DNA from: Epiperipatus broadwayi
Taxonomy: Eukaryota; Onychophora; Udeonychophora; Euonychophora; Peripatidae
DNA length: 64,000 nt
Direction of reading: 5' to 3'
Assembly (NCBI GenBank): GCA_028023455.1
Contig: JAQFVV010006294.1
Coordinates: forward strand, 806,001 to 870,000
The position numbers and the translations under genes were made by a program. The notes below the pieces were generated by a model. That model was not told the origin of the DNA and did not search any database. It saw nothing but the letters and a program-made list of their open reading frames with translations. Shown one piece after another: positions 25,956 to 38,689 of this stretch (its first letter is position 1; the number at the start of each line of letters is the position of its first letter).

Positions 25956-26139
25956 TATTACAATTCAAAAACATCGTGCTATATAAAAATATCTCACTAA
26001 CTGAAGTGAGAAAAAAGATTTATTTACAGAAAGTTCTACTTTGGCTAAGCGAATTTTTTAAAAACTGAATTGAAGAAAATGCAACAGTTTTCATTTCAAT
26101 CATTAAAATGAAAAAACATTATTCAATCGCAAATATAAC

Positions 26140-26860
26140 CCTTCAAAATGGACAAAATAGAAAACAAAAAGATGATAAATCAGCTATTAGGATGTGTTCC
26201 GTATGTAAAAGGAACTTCAGACAGTATTGGATGTATATTAAAATGCTATAATATAAATACAACGTTTTCTACTCATCAAAAGATTAGCAATATAATAACC
26301 AAGCCTAAGGATTCAATCCCTCTTGAATCTCATGGTGTTTATCAAATGTCATGTGAAAATTGTAAAGTTTCTTACATAGGTATGAGTAATCGTCACATCA
26401 GTGTTAGGAAAGATGAACATGCTAATGCAGTTAAACAACACTCATCATCATCAGCCTCTCACTCCATACTATAGATTCAGGTCATAAAATTGATTTTTCT
26501 AGTACCAGGATAATATCCAGATGAGATAATCTCTACTAGTGCGAAATCAAAGAAGCCATTGAGATACTTAAAAGGCCAGATTGTATCAATAAACAAGATG
26601 ATACATGCAAACTTCCTCCTATTTGGAAAGATTTTTTAAAAAAAACATTCTTAATTTAACATTTTTGCTATTGGTGAAACTTTAACGTTTTTTTCAAATC
26701 AGTGATTGTAGCGCCTCTACAACTGTCTTTCTATCTTTTATCACCCAGTAGATGACTTGTGTGATCAAATCAAAACGTCGGTATATAAATATTTAAATTT
26801 TTAACACGGATGAAACCGCAAAATCTTCGTATCAACATATATATATATATCAATGATGCA
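26140..26860 (+). mobile_element. Penelope-like element, C-terminal GIY-YIG part and 3' end
   Basis: An open frame of 108 codons (26148-26474) contains HGVYQMSCENCKVSYIGMSN followed by RHISVRKDEH. This is the GIY-YIG endonuclease pattern of Penelope-like retroelements with VY, the Cys pair typical of the family and an intact YIG. After a frameshift the text continues with HKIDFSS, RPDCINKQDD and LPPIWKDF, again as in the family. The upstream text GCVPYVKGTSDSIG is the linker region. The reverse transcriptase domain is absent. The tail after 26700 ends in a run of TA (26840-26851). Confidence 0.85.
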
Positions 26861-28022
26861 GCAGTCTAAACTTAGGAAGTGCAAAAAGCACTCAATAAAT
26901 TTGTTACTCTGAGATTATAGTAAGTCTCTTATGAATACTTTTGGCATTTGAATTAGCAATGTAGCCTCTATGATATCTATTTCTAGATAAGTCCATTACT
27001 AATAAAAATGTATAGTTTGAATCATGTCAAACATCACTCAATACTATGTCTTGTGAATAAACCAAAAAAAGGGTAACTATATTAGTTTTTTCTCCCAATG
27101 TTTAATATTGGTTTTAAAAAAAATGAATCTTTCTATAAACTAATAACAAAATCTCAAAGAATAAAATACCAAGAATAACACGCCTGTCACAATTCCACAC
27201 ACTTATCCAGTGTTGAAACAGTGGCAAGATTTCTCAAATTACATATGATAAAATAAATATATATTACAAAAATAAAAATCATAATAAATTGCAAAATAGT
27301 ATTTCCCTATTATATGTTAAAAATCAGGTTTTTGAATAAGTTAAACTAAAGCAATAATAGAAACTCACTAAGTAGGTACTTCTTCAAATAATGTGAATTC
27401 CAAATTGTACCTTCTAATATTATTATCATGTTCATCTTTAGACAATTCTAAAAATGTGTAGAAAAGAAAGTAAACCATTTTTTATCACTTTTGAAAATCT
27501 AGAAAAGTCATTTAATATTGAAGATAGGCAAATATTTTATTGCCAGAAAATGGATATCTTCAAGACTATTAAGAGAATCTTTCTACAAAAATATGAAACC
27601 ATTTTATTGATAGATAATGTCTATCATTTTTGAAATCAGGTATGAAGTTTAAGAAGGTTGTATCCAGAACAAAACTAAGACCCAATCAGAAAGCTTTTCT
27701 ATGCATATAAAGCAGCCTACAATTACTTCTCTGTAGCATGGCTTGAATATGTGATTTTTTCTTGCTGGAGGAAACCATTAACTTTCAACACTACTTTAAA
27801 TAGATATTGTGCAAACTTTCAAATATCTTGTTTCTATTATCCCTCAGTGAAGGAAATACATATCCGCTAAGAAAAAGCAACTGATATATTTAAAAAGTTA
27901 ATCAGCGATTTGAACAACTCAAAGATGATTTGAAGCAAAAAAATTAAATAGCTATCTTTATTATTATGACAACATTAAAAAATTAATAAATATGAAATGG
28001 CAGAGCAAAGTAACTGCAATAA
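26861..28022. other. Intron sequence, nothing recognised
   Basis: A+T-rich gcl intron between the Penelope-like copy and the Ty3/gypsy-type element. No motif was identified. Confidence 0.4.
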
Positions 28023-28027
28023 GTTAG

Positions 28028-28759
28028 TGGAATGTCTATGCATATAATGTATATATTGTAATAAAGATCATTTATTAATTTTTGTAAATACATATAGATT
28101 ATTTCAATATTTAATTATTTCGATTAAACTACTATAAAAAAATCTACATATGTGACCAGTTAAGTTCTGCAAATTAAAATGAATAAAACTATGTAAAATA
28201 ATCATTTACATACAATTAAAACGATATATCCCCTCCCATCTAAGATGACGTGCCATTAAAATAGTCTATCAGTAGAATAGTAAAGAAACCAAGAAATCAA
28301 CCCATAAGAAGTTAGTAGCTGTATTAAAAACCAAATATTAGGTTTGATCAACTATACACGCAAAAAAAACTTTTAGAGAATCTGAAGTGTTTGAAACAAT
28401 AATTGTACTGTCAGTAAAGACAGATTAAAATTTCCTGAAGAATATTGCTTCTAAGCAAAACTTATATATCTAACTGAATCAATCACATCTTATCTATGTT
28501 TAAAGTGACTGTGAAATTTGAAGCACAAAATGGGCATTTATTCTTATCCTTGGTGCGTGAAGTGCTAAGCACTACTAGAGGATAAATCTTAGAGACTTGT
28601 TTCATCGAAATGAACTTCTATTTCTTTATTTATTTTATTTTATTATTATTGTTAAATATATCCTTTGTTAATAAACTTTTGTTTATACATTATAAACTTT
28701 TGTTTATAGTTCCTGACTGATATTTTAAATACCCCTCAGAACCTAACTGAATGGCTGCA
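28028..28759 (+). repeat. 5' LTR of the Ty3/gypsy-type element
   Basis: Begins TGGAATGTCTATGCATATAA and ends near ATGGCTGCA. It matches the 3' LTR along its length with many substitutions and some indels. An AAACTTTTGTTTATA stretch is duplicated at about 28673-28708, making this copy longer. The exact 3' end is uncertain because the last 25 bases differ between the copies. Confidence 0.82.
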
Positions 28760-29518
28760 GTCAACAACTTATGAAGGACCTGTGTATAAATAGTTGAATA
28801 GCGCAAATCGATAATTATTAAAGGATTAAACTGAATGATAAAATGGTGCACTTTGATAGTTATTATAGCCAGTATAGGATAATGATGTCACTAAATAGTG
28901 TACCGCTCAAAATCGTGTGTTCATTCGACATAAGTCAAGAATAATACTAAACATTAACCTATTTGCCTGTGCCCAAGGGTCTATGACTATGAGCAATGTT
29001 TTTGAGGATACTATAAGTTTTCCATTACTCCACTCCTAACAATGAGAACAGGGTGAGCACAGAGACTTGGAAATCAATAATATATTCCAGTGATTAAGTA
29101 ATAATTTCTATGGAATATAACAATTAAAGAATGGTACAGACTATTGCTTAATATTAACTAAGAATCAGAACTGTAATAATATTCAAAGCAACATTAAACA
29201 AAAGGGATTTAATTAATAATACTAAATAAAATCTCATTCAATTAGGGAACAATATAACTCAATCAAATAATTAATACTAGAGATTCAGGCAATAAATGAC
29301 AAATACTATAATACAGAGAAATGATATAAATATAAATTTATTAAATGATTACGGGTAATTTAATGATTATAATTAAAACAAAATATCTATGTGTAGAATG
29401 TCTATATAATTACTATTACAAATTTGATTATGGTTTAATTTGCAATTATGCACTTCTATGAATAGGTCATTTGGAAAATTACGAAAGTAAATAAAATAAT
29501 TGGTTTAATATATAAAAG

Positions 29519-29638
29519 TTGGTTGGTGCAGTTAATATATATACAAAATAAGATTAGTTGGTGCAGTTAATATATATACATATAAAATTGGTTTGTGCGG
29601 TTAATATATATATATATATGGTTGGTGCAGTTAATATG
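29519..29638. repeat. Tandem repeat, four copies of GGTTGGTGCAGTTAATATAT
   Basis: Four imperfect copies of GTTGGTGCAGTTAATATATA, spaced by short variable TA-rich tails. No function is apparent. Confidence 0.8.
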
Positions 29639-31579
29639 CCTAGGATATGGAATAAACTAATTAAATAATTAATAATAAATTATATCTTAATCATTATCCA
29701 AAATATGACAAATTCAGATTAATGAATTTGATAATAACATTATACATATAAGTAAGAGTTGACGATGTGTGATTTTAAGAGCATGCGAGATCACATTTCA
29801 ATAAGATTAGGGAATTCATTCAAATGGGCGGGAGTAAGATGGTTCAGCCTGAAATAAGCTGCAATTATATAATTTGATCTAAAGAATTAAATAGGATGAG
29901 GTACGAAAAGCATACAGTTATGGCTTACAGATAGCATTGCAAGTGTATAAATAAATTAATAATAATAAAAGTGATATTACATTACAATTTAGAATCATAT
30001 ATATAAATGAGGTCACTTAACACACTCTGGGTGTCTTTGTCATATTTGCACAAAGGTGAGAGTATGTCTGCATGATGGCCAAGAACATATCTCTGAAAAT
30101 AGTGGCGCAAGCTAGTATGTTGGGACAGTTTATCCGTGTTTTCCCATACACATATCCATTAGAAGTGCCTGAAAAAGATCCCTAGTAAGAAAGGCATCTA
30201 CTTTGAGAGGGATAATGAGGAATGGGTCCGGGCATTCCGAAGATCCCACAATGCATGGCAAAGCAAGAAAAGCAATGAATTAAATGATTATAATGATATC
30301 CAATAACAACTACAATATATAGATAGTTTGTGCCACTAATGGCTACAATAAACTACTTAATACTTGTTTAAAATAGTAAGCTACCTGGCTTAATGGAATG
30401 CCTAAACCCAAACCATCCACGGGCGATTAACTAATGCCTAAGAAAATATAAAAGGGGTCAGAATATAGAAACTAAAGAGAATAGATTGCTTTCTCCCACA
30501 CTTCTAAAATATCTCCTTATATTTCTATGAGCAATCAATGCATGTATAACTTAATATATTAATTTACAAAATAAAATCATAGATTACACATAGGCAGATG
30601 ATACATTAAATATTAAATTTACTTCTGGTAAGATTTAATTAAATAAATTGGTAAAACATATTTCAATGATTAGGTAAGGATTTACTTTATAATTGATGAG
30701 GATAGCTAAGTACAGGCATTAAAGCATTACCTGCCATTAAAAGTAAACATCATTAAAAAAAAAAATCTGTATAAAACCAAGTGAGTTTATAATAATTAAC
30801 CTTAAAAGAAAATTTACGTCTCCAACTATTTAACAGAAGAAACTATGAGCAGTGAAGTTTAATTTTACTCGCTGGGTTGGATACCAACTTGGCATATTAA
30901 GAATAAATCAAAATGCAAATTAAGAGAAAATAATTCAAAAAGAACTTAATACAGCATTAGAATAAATTATATAGATATTTACAAAACAGATTTTAAGAAT
31001 TAAATAAAAGAAAAGTCTTACAATATAGTTTTAAATAAAAGTTATATTAAATAAGAGTTCACTAGTTGATGGCAATGTAGACATTTTACCTTGGCCAACT
31101 TGCTGACATGATGCAGGTGTTGATGGATCATGATCATATACTGGTTTGGCTGGAAACAGGCATCAGTAGAGATATAAAGTTCACTTTCAGGCAAGCATCT
31201 TCTTCGACCAGTTCGTTAAATTTGGCCCAGATATTTTGGGCTTCAGCATCATGAGTGGGGAGATGAGAGTCCCAGAGTTATGGGAAAGCAAACGGTCACT
31301 TCCTTTACCCCGACCTTATTTATTTTCACAAATTAAGCTAGCGCAAAATATGTTAGCACTCTGATACAAAACATAGAACAAGAATCCGTGACAGGCAAAA
31401 ATGTAGCTATTTATACACAATGCGAATGTTTAAAGAATGTTGCCTTGAAGCAAGATATTTTATTCATTTCATACATATCTAGAAACAGAACATGATCTTT
31501 TGTTTCCATTACATGTTAATCTGATCAAATTCTTGCCAACCATTGTTTCAAACTCGGTATACTTGTTTGAGATTCAAAG

Positions 31580-31708
31580 TTGACCTACATTTCCATATAT
31601 GGTATTGAAAGACCGATCAATAGCGAAGTGAAATTTAACTAAATTGACCTACATTTCCATATATGGTATGGAAAGACTGATCAATTAGCCAAGTGAAATT
31701 TAATTAAA
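31580..31708. repeat. Two tandem copies of a 64-base unit
   Basis: The unit starts TTGACCTACATTTCCATATA at 31580 and again at 31644. The copies differ at only a few positions. The minus strand places this pair about 170 bases upstream of the TATA-like string at 31404-31415, as in an LTR with duplicated U3 elements, but that is inference. Confidence 0.8.
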
Positions 31709-32029
31709 GAATCTTTGGTATTTATACATTTTTGACAAGAAACAATGACTAGCCAAAATTACAAGATTTAATAATTACATTGTGTGACTCTTAAATGTCA
31801 ATTTTATTTTATATAAATTAGTAAAAAAATTTATTTACAATTATAAGATTATTTATCCTACATATATACATACACACATGAATTAAATGGGCAAAAGAAA
31901 ATTAAAATTTCTTGATATTTATCAAATATAAATATCACATTTATAATTAATTTACTATTATTACTATTATAAATATTTAGATTTTAGTAGCGATCCATTT
32001 AGATTTGTGTAACTATGTCTATATACGTT

Positions 32030-32081
32030 ATTACCCATTGCTAGATATTGGTGCTATTACCCATTGCTAGATATTGGTGCT
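32030..32081. repeat. Exact 26-base direct duplication
   Basis: ATTACCCATTGCTAGATATT plus GGTGCT occurs twice head to tail with no mismatch, so the duplication is young compared with the surrounding decay. Confidence 0.85.
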
Positions 32082-32639
32082 AATTACATATGAGTTGGGT
32101 TCAAACCTGTGTTGGTGATTATATAATTAACAACAGGTGAAGCACAAATATGTAGAACCACATAACAACTTCATATCCCTCGAATCCAGGGAATGAAAAC
32201 AAAACAAAACAAAAAAAATCTTTTACTTACTGTAGTTTCCAGTGGCGAAAGAATGACTGAGGGTTAATTGAAGGACAACTTCAAATTTCCCTATCCTTAT
32301 TCCATTTGATTAATCATATAATAATGGGATTTAATTATAAAACAATTCGAAGAAAACAACAAACAGTACAGTAACAACTTTCAATCTTTATCTAAATTCA
32401 ATTCCATAGTGAAGCAGGTCAATCTAATATTAAAAATCAGTAATAGGTATAGTACCTGCAATCTCACATTATACACAGTTAATAACAATTTTAGTCTGTT
32501 GTTGGGAAAAAACTGGTTTTGACATTTAGAAATCCACATAAACATAATAAAGAGAGTTCAATTGGAAACTCTAATGCAGAAGAGATATTCTGGGCTATTG
32601 ATGTCTGGATCAGCATAGCTAAAAACACTAGTGGTTGAT

Positions 32640-33510
32640 GTTGAGTTTATAAAGGATGCATAGTCCATTGTCTGTAAACCCTACAAGGTTCCATTTGCTC
32701 TGAAAGTGAAAGTTAAGAAAACCTTCACTGAGATGACCAAAAAGGGAATTTTAACACCAATAAAAGATTCGTCCTGGGTTTATGTAGAGATTATCCAGTT
32801 ATGTTAAATAAGTTTGTGAATAAAACTTTATTATCCATTTCAGAGTATATGTGAAATACTAGCAACATTACTTAAAAGCTTCACATTTCACAAAGATAGA
32901 TCTTAAAATTTCATTTCACCAGATTCCAGTGACTTAAAAAAACAATAGAAGTGCAATAAATTAGCATACTGAATTACAATAGCTCTGAATATCCTCCAGG
33001 CTAAAATGGATATTCTTTTTCAGTCCATAAATGGCATTATTTCCTATTATTATTATTATTGTGGTCATTTCAAAATCAGAGTTGAAGTTTGAAAAGGATG
33101 TAGATGCAGTCTGTTCAAAATTGGAAAAAGAGCTAAGATAAATATTGAAAAATGCATCTGGTCTAATAGGAAGATAAACTTTTTTGGACATATTATAAAT
33201 GAAAATGGAAGGTATCCTAATCCAGATAAGGTGAAGGCAATAAAGAATGTTACGAGACCAAGAAAAGTAAAAGTTACAGGCTTATCTAGGACTATTAAAC
33301 TTTTATGAGAATTTCTTAAAAGAGAAGTTGCATTTGTTATCACCGTTGTATCAATTCTTAAAAAAGAAACAGCATTGGAAATGGACTAGTGAACAAGATT
33401 TGGATTTTCAAAAAGTCAAAAAAAAATCAGATAAATTTTTAATCCAGTATCACAGTAATCTAGAAGTTATAAATGTGTTGGATTATGATGTTAGAGCTGT
33501 CATTTCGCAT
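32640..33510 (+). pseudogene. Ty3/gypsy reverse transcriptase remnant
   Basis: The plus strand shows PYKVPFALKVKVKKTFTEMT and KGILTPIKDSSW near 32680-32780, then ILATLLKSFTFHKDRS near 32855-32910, and NFFGHIINENGRYPNPDKVK near 33175-33235. These correspond to the family text around VPFALKPKVEEAL, ILAKLNGGKTFTKIDLS and FLGHIIS.EGI.PDPEKV. Many in-frame stops show decay. The catalytic YxDD block could not be read. Confidence 0.82.
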
Positions 33511-33519
33511 CCATGGTGA

Positions 33520-33830
33520 ATGTCCAATACTCTATGCTTCAAGAGTATTGTCAGCAGTTGAAAAAAATTGCAATCAGATTGACAAGGAGGCATTAGCACT
33601 TATTTTCACTATAAAGAAATTTCACCAGTAAATCTATGGAAGAAAATTTCAAATCTGCACTGACCATTGTCCATTAATAGGAATATTTGGCATTAGGAAA
33701 AAATTTCCAGAACATGTAAACCAACACATGTTATGCTGGATTAACATTTTGTTGAGTTATAAGTACAAACTTGTCTATAAGACGAGAAGCTGAATTGGAC
33801 ATGCTGATGCTTTATCATGTCTACTGATGT
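33520..33830 (+). pseudogene. Ty3/gypsy RNase H remnant
   Basis: Text follows the order of the RNase H domain: near 33530-33600 SMLQEYCQQLKKIAIRLTRR in one frame (family CPILYASRVLSAVEKNYNQIDREALAL in another), then FQICTDHCPLIGIFG near 33647-33690 and the HADALS-like text near 33800. Frameshifted and stopped, so inactive. Confidence 0.75.
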
Positions 33831-33999
33831 TAAAAAAAAAGAATATGGCATTAGCAAAATCAATTATTTAGATATGATAAACTCTGTGTCACTTAATAGT
33901 TCTGTAATTGCTGAGTGAACTAAACAGGATAAGGTTTATATCCAGTTATTGAAGTGGATAAAATACAGCTGGCCTAAAACTTGTCTCATGTGAGTGGTA

Positions 34000-34560
34000 A
34001 AGACCCTTTGGAATGTACATGACAGTCTATCAACTTGCAACAGTTGTGTGTTAATGATGAATTGAGATCATGTGCTTGGCCTACATCATCAGGGTCAACT
34101 TGGAATCATGCGTATAAAAATTTTGGCTTGATCATCTGAGTGGTGAAATAGAGCAGATGGTAAGAAAATGTATGAGTTGTCAACAAACTTCCAAATTGCT
34201 ATCAAAATAACTGGAAACTTGAATTAAGTCTTTGACATTTAGATCATACATGCCAGGAACATGAATATTTAATATTAATTGACACATTCTCTTGTTGGTC
34301 ATAATACAGAATAGTGAAAAATACAAGTGTGGAATGTATCATAAAAGTGCATAAAATTTTTTTTATTACATACGGTTACCTGCAGATGATTGTAACGGAT
34401 AATGGAACCATTTTTCTTTGCTGAAAACTGAAAACTATTTAAAAGATAAAGAAATAAAGCTTATTCTTATTCCAATGTACCATCTTCAGAGTAATGGAAT
34501 AGCAGAGAAGCTGTTCAACATTTAAGGAATATATTGATGCTATGTTTAATTAACATTTTT
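34000..34560 (+). pseudogene. Ty3/gypsy integrase remnant
   Basis: A zinc-finger-like start reads MVRKCMSCQQTSKLL near 34155-34205, followed by INIDTFSCW-like text near 34270-34295 and an IVTDNGTIF-like stretch near 34390-34415. MYHLQSNGIAEKL lies near 34475-34515, matching the family HP.SNGLAERAV block that carries the catalytic Glu. Several frameshifts separate these parts. Confidence 0.8.
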
Positions 34561-35101
34561 CTTTTGTGGAAAGCAACAATAACAACTCTGGCAAAGTTAT
34601 TAAAGCACAATTAGTTTTGCATTCATCTCACTAAGCTACTGTCAATCACTATTGAGAGAAATAAGTTTTGAATATGAAAAATTCAAAATTGGACAAAGCA
34701 TATGGACATGTGATGTACTGAAAAGGAAATGAATGCCAGGAGTGATATGGCAAATTTTGTTTAAATAGTTATAAATGGTTAAATTGGAAACCAGAAAGGA
34801 GATGAGAAGACACAAAAAATCACTTATATCTTTGTTTAAATGAGTTACCGGTGGATGTTTATGATAACCAATAGATGAAAATAATTCAGAGATAGAAGAA
34901 GTAGAGAAAAAAATATACTTTGTCAATTCATCAGAAAATTGACAGTGATCAAGATATATAATGATCACAGTAGGAATCATTTTTTTAATGGAGGAAGAAG
35001 AAAGATTTTTTCCCCTAAAATTTCATGTATACATAGATCACCTGCTAAGCTTAAGGACTATATGTCAGTGAGGGCAGTATTTCTTGAGGGGGAGGGGGGA
35101 T

Positions 35102-35736
35102 TGGAATGTCTATGCATATAATGTATATATTTTTTATAAATACATACAAATTATTTCAATATTTAATTATTGATGTAACTATTCTAGAAAAATCTACGTA
35201 TGTGCCCAGTTAAGATTTTCAAATTAAAATGAACAAAACTGTATGTAAATTAATCATTATTTATTAGAATGAGATACTCCCCCATGCCATGCAGAATAGT
35301 AAAAAAATAAGAAATCAACTTGAGAGCAGTAAGAAGCTAATAACTATACTAAAAATAAATGTTATGTCTAATTGGTTCTGTGCTACATAAACACACAAAA
35401 GAAACTTTTAAAGAGTCGAAGTGTTTGAAGAAATAATTGTATTGTTGGATAAAGAGAGATTTAAATTTCCAGAAGTATATTGCTTCACAGAGGCAAAACT
35501 CTCCATACAGTAGCACTACTCAGTGCAAGCCAGAGTTTTCAATGAATTTGAAACACAGAATGTGTATTTAGTCTTATCCTTGGTGCATGAAACACTAAAT
35601 ACCACTAGAGGACAAGACTTGTGTCATTGAAGTGGACTTTCAATTTTTTTTACTTTATTCTTTGTTACTAAACTTTTGTTTATGTATTAACATTTAAGTT
35701 TCCTGACTAGTATTTTAAATACATCAGAACATGGCA
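35102..35736 (+). repeat. 3' LTR of the Ty3/gypsy-type element
   Basis: Begins TGGAATGTCTATGCATATAA right after the purine tract and ends ATGGCA before the GTTAG target duplication. It is shorter than the 5' copy by about 100 bases. Divergence between the two LTRs is substantial by eye, suggesting an old insertion. Confidence 0.85.
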
Positions 35737-35741
35737 GTTAG

Positions 35742-36712
35742 ATTCCTATATCTTATAGAATATTCTACATCACATGTTAATTTGATTAGAATGTTAATAT
35801 AGGTGAATGCAACAGTGTTAAAAATTGCCATTTAGTGAATATCCAAAAAGAAGAGCAAGATACAAAAATTTTTTCATAGTTTATACTATTTTAAAAAAAG
35901 GAAGCCTAATGACCATTTGCAAATAATGCAACTCTCCATCATACTAAAAAAAAAGTGAACTTGAAATTCTTAAATAAAAATAATTACTTCTCATATTGAA
36001 TGACTATGTTACTCAAATATTGGTAGATTTAATAACAGGAGCAACTAGCCTAGCTGTTTATTAAAATATTTGATAAAATGTCTGAAACCAATATTTTATT
36101 ATCATAATTTTATCAATAAAAATTTCAAAGCATAATAACTTTAATATAACAAATATTATATATATAATTATTTTACTAAAGCATATAGGAAAAATAGAAA
36201 TTAAAACTTTTTAAAATTTATTTTAATTTTTAGTTATTTTACTAAAATAAATAAATAATAAAAATAATTGGTTCTAAAGTATTTCATCCAATCTATATTG
36301 TTATTCTTCCATATTGCTTTAGTGTTCCCATCAATTTTATACTTAGTGAAAGATCAGTAATGCAAGATCAATATCATTTGGATCAGTAATAAAAGACCCA
36401 TATATATATCAATTGAAGAAATTGACCAGAAGACTACTTCCATTTTACTAAGAAGCTAAATATTCTAGTCTTTTTAAATTGGTATTGTTTCATCATTAAG
36501 CCAGGGTCAAAAAGTGACTCATGCAATGTTTTTAATACAAGAATTAAGACTGTTTTGTTTTAAACAAAAAGACACTAAAAAAAATAAATTAAAATGAAGA
36601 ATTTTGTAAGAATACTATAATTTTTACTTAAAAAAACATTTAAGTTGTGGTGTTTAATGCATTTATTAAAAGTTATGTTTGCACAATAGGAGCAAATCAC
36701 AGAGTGAATTAC
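35742..36712. other. Intron sequence, nothing recognised
   Basis: A+T-rich end of the 16-kb gcl intron up to the 36713-36774 exon. No motif recognised. Confidence 0.4.
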
Positions 36713-36774
36713 CTGTTTTGGTATGTCACAACTAAATCTAATCCATAAGTATATCCAGTCCATCGCCAGCAATA
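36713..36774 (-). CDS. gcl: germ cell-less, seventh exon in window
   Basis: This 62-base exon encodes YCWRWTGYTYGLDLVVTYQN, nearly identical to GMCL1 YCWRWTGFNFGFDLLVTYTN, the most diagnostic block in the window. The acceptor is CATTACAG and the donor GTAATT. It leaves two bases (AG) that are completed to an Arg codon in the next exon. A longer 65-codon open frame in another frame of the same strand covers it but is not coding. Confidence 0.96.
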
Positions 36775-38680
36775 CTGTAATGAAATAAAATTTTTATAAT
36801 TACAAAACATAATAAAGAAAACCCTACTTATAAATAACTTTATTTTAATAAATAAGAAAATTTGTTAGAAAGTATTACAAATTCTCTCAAATGTTTATTA
36901 AATATATTACAGTTTCTTAGTACTAAAATATCCATAAAATCGCATATAATGGTTTCATTCTTTTTTTTTTCAAATATTATAACAAAAATTACTAAGATGT
37001 ATAAGATCTAGAATAAAAAAAAATTGTATTATTATAAGTTATTTATATTTACTGCTATTAATGCAGATGTTGAAGGTTAAGCTGAGAAAGTCATTAGATG
37101 AGGAAGTCATAAGATGTTTTGTTTAGTATGATTCTATAGTTAATGTCATAAGTCAAGAAAACAAAAATATTATGTAATTTCATGTAAACAATTGTAATGA
37201 ATTCTTTTATAGAACTAAGATAAGATTATCTATTAACAATTCTGAATACAAAAATAATCAGGAAGTGTGTCATATAATTATAATTAAAAACAATAAACTA
37301 ATAATATATCAATTTAAATACTATAACAATTGACAAATTGCAACTGCTAAAAAATATAAATAGTAGATAGTTTTATCATGTTATTTATTAATTTACATTA
37401 AGTTTACTTGTTCTAAGATTCCAAAACATAAAATTTATTCAAGGTAAATGCTCTGGAAGCAAGAAATAAGAAAAGGTTAAAATGGAATTCTTATATGAAG
37501 CAAGAAGTAAAATGAAATTCTTATATGCTTAATATAGTAAGCTAAGCATGTTTTTTATAAATTTATAATGATATCATGATCATAGCATTACAACAGCAAA
37601 GACTGACTTCTCGCTTCATACAAGAATTCCATTTTAAGCTTTTCTTATATCCTGCTTCCAAAGCATTTAGTTTGAATTACAATTGCATAAGAAAGGTCAA
37701 ACAGGATATTGAATTATAAAATTTATTGTAAATATTTCATTTTTAGATGGTTATCTTTCATCACTTTAATGTGTATGATCTAAAATAAATTTTTTTGGTT
37801 ATTTTAATCACTCCCACATTCACACACATGCATATCAATGCTTAAGGCAGATCCAAATATTTAAAACTGTAATCAAGCAATAATACTAGATTATGATTGG
37901 TGAAGGGTATAATTGGTTGCCATTTCTTTAACAAATTTATTCAAATACGACTACATTTTAGTTTTTGTAATGACTAATAATATTTAATGATATTATAAAA
38001 ATCCTTACTTATATATATATTGAAGCAGTCAATCTGTGATGCAGATTGAGCTTCATGGTTTATCCAACTAACCAACCGACCAACAGAGTTCAAATCCACC
38101 CCACATGGTTTAAATAACGTATGTTATATATATCTGCATTATGTGTACACAAACACAAATGTAAGAAATTTTTGTTAATATATTTGAAAATTATTCGTGT
38201 GTATACATGGCATATATATATATGAAAAGGGGGGGATATCATTATATCTTATAAATAAAAGACTGTAATTTTATATGTAGTATTTATGTTAATGTATATA
38301 TTTTGTTTTATATCAAAATGTACCAAAATGGCGAAAAAGAAATGCAATTGTCGAGAAGGTCTGGAAATCACTCACTATTTCAATTGTACAAAAATGTGGA
38401 AGCTAATAAGTCTAAGTATAACATTTTTATTTTAAATTAAAAATATCTTGAAACTTTCACTAATAACCACTAATGGAACTTTACATTGTTTATAAGAAAG
38501 TTCAAAAAATAGATTGCCAGGCCTTATTGACATTTGCATCTTCTCAACAATGGGGTTAAGAAAGTCTGTTGGATATAGCCTCAGGTAGTCAACTAAAAGC
38601 ATTCCTAAATATAAATGGGGCCAAATTTAGTTATGAAAAAATAAAGAAAAGAATTGTGTGAGTTGTTGCTAGCATACTTC
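36775..38680. other. Intron sequence with a weak tRNA-like SINE trace
   Basis: Near 38085-38096 GAGTTCAAATCC resembles a tRNA box B, in a stretch (38030-38105) of non-A+T text that could be a SINE fragment. At 37450-37665 a short inverted pair AGGAATTC/GAATTCC-like text with GCTTGCTTC-like flanks is present but imperfect. Otherwise nothing recognised. Confidence 0.3.
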
Positions 38681-38689
38681 GCACCAGTT

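Larger units (their letters stand above)
28760..32500. other. Internal region of the LTR element without recognisable gag; possible nested insertion
   Basis: No gag or protease text could be read here in any frame. Base composition changes at about 29750-31450, which is richer in G+C. A TATA-like string occurs on the minus strand (GTATAAATAGCT, 31404-31415), and another on the plus strand (TATAAAAGGGG near 30450). Three tandem repeats lie here (29519-29638, 31580-31708, 32030-32081). At about 32085-32125 there is a tRNA box B-like GGGTTCAAACC. The simplest reading is a second, unclassified element inserted into the Ty3/gypsy-type copy. Confidence 0.4.
28028..35736 (+). mobile_element. Ty3/gypsy-type LTR retrotransposon, decayed, with TSD
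   Basis: Two related LTRs (28028-28759 and 35102-35736) flank an internal region with pol remains. Both LTRs start TGGAATGTCTATGC. Five-base direct repeats GTTAG lie immediately outside at 28023-28027 and 35737-35741. A purine tract GAGGGGGAGGGGGGA (35086-35100) sits just before the 3' LTR. Pol text runs in the plus sense: reverse transcriptase near 32690-33500 (PFALKVKVKKTF, MTKKGILTPIKDSSW), then RNase H, then integrase near 34060-34560. Stops and frameshifts are numerous. Gag and protease were not recognised; 28760-32500 looks like unrelated or heavily decayed sequence. Confidence 0.88.

Noticed and set aside
26830-26860. TA run as a possible replication or regulatory site
   Set aside because: It is a plain microsatellite at the end of a Penelope-like copy, and such runs are common throughout the window.
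33065-33343. Minus-strand open frames of 76 and 92 codons
   Set aside because: They lie antisense to the Ty3/gypsy reverse transcriptase remnant.
34642-35121. Open frames after the integrase remnant on both strands
   Set aside because: No domain recognised, and they overlap the 3' end of the LTR element and its purine tract.
36575-36772. Minus-strand open frame of 65 codons over the seventh gcl exon
   Set aside because: It is in a different frame from the conserved YCWRWTG exon.
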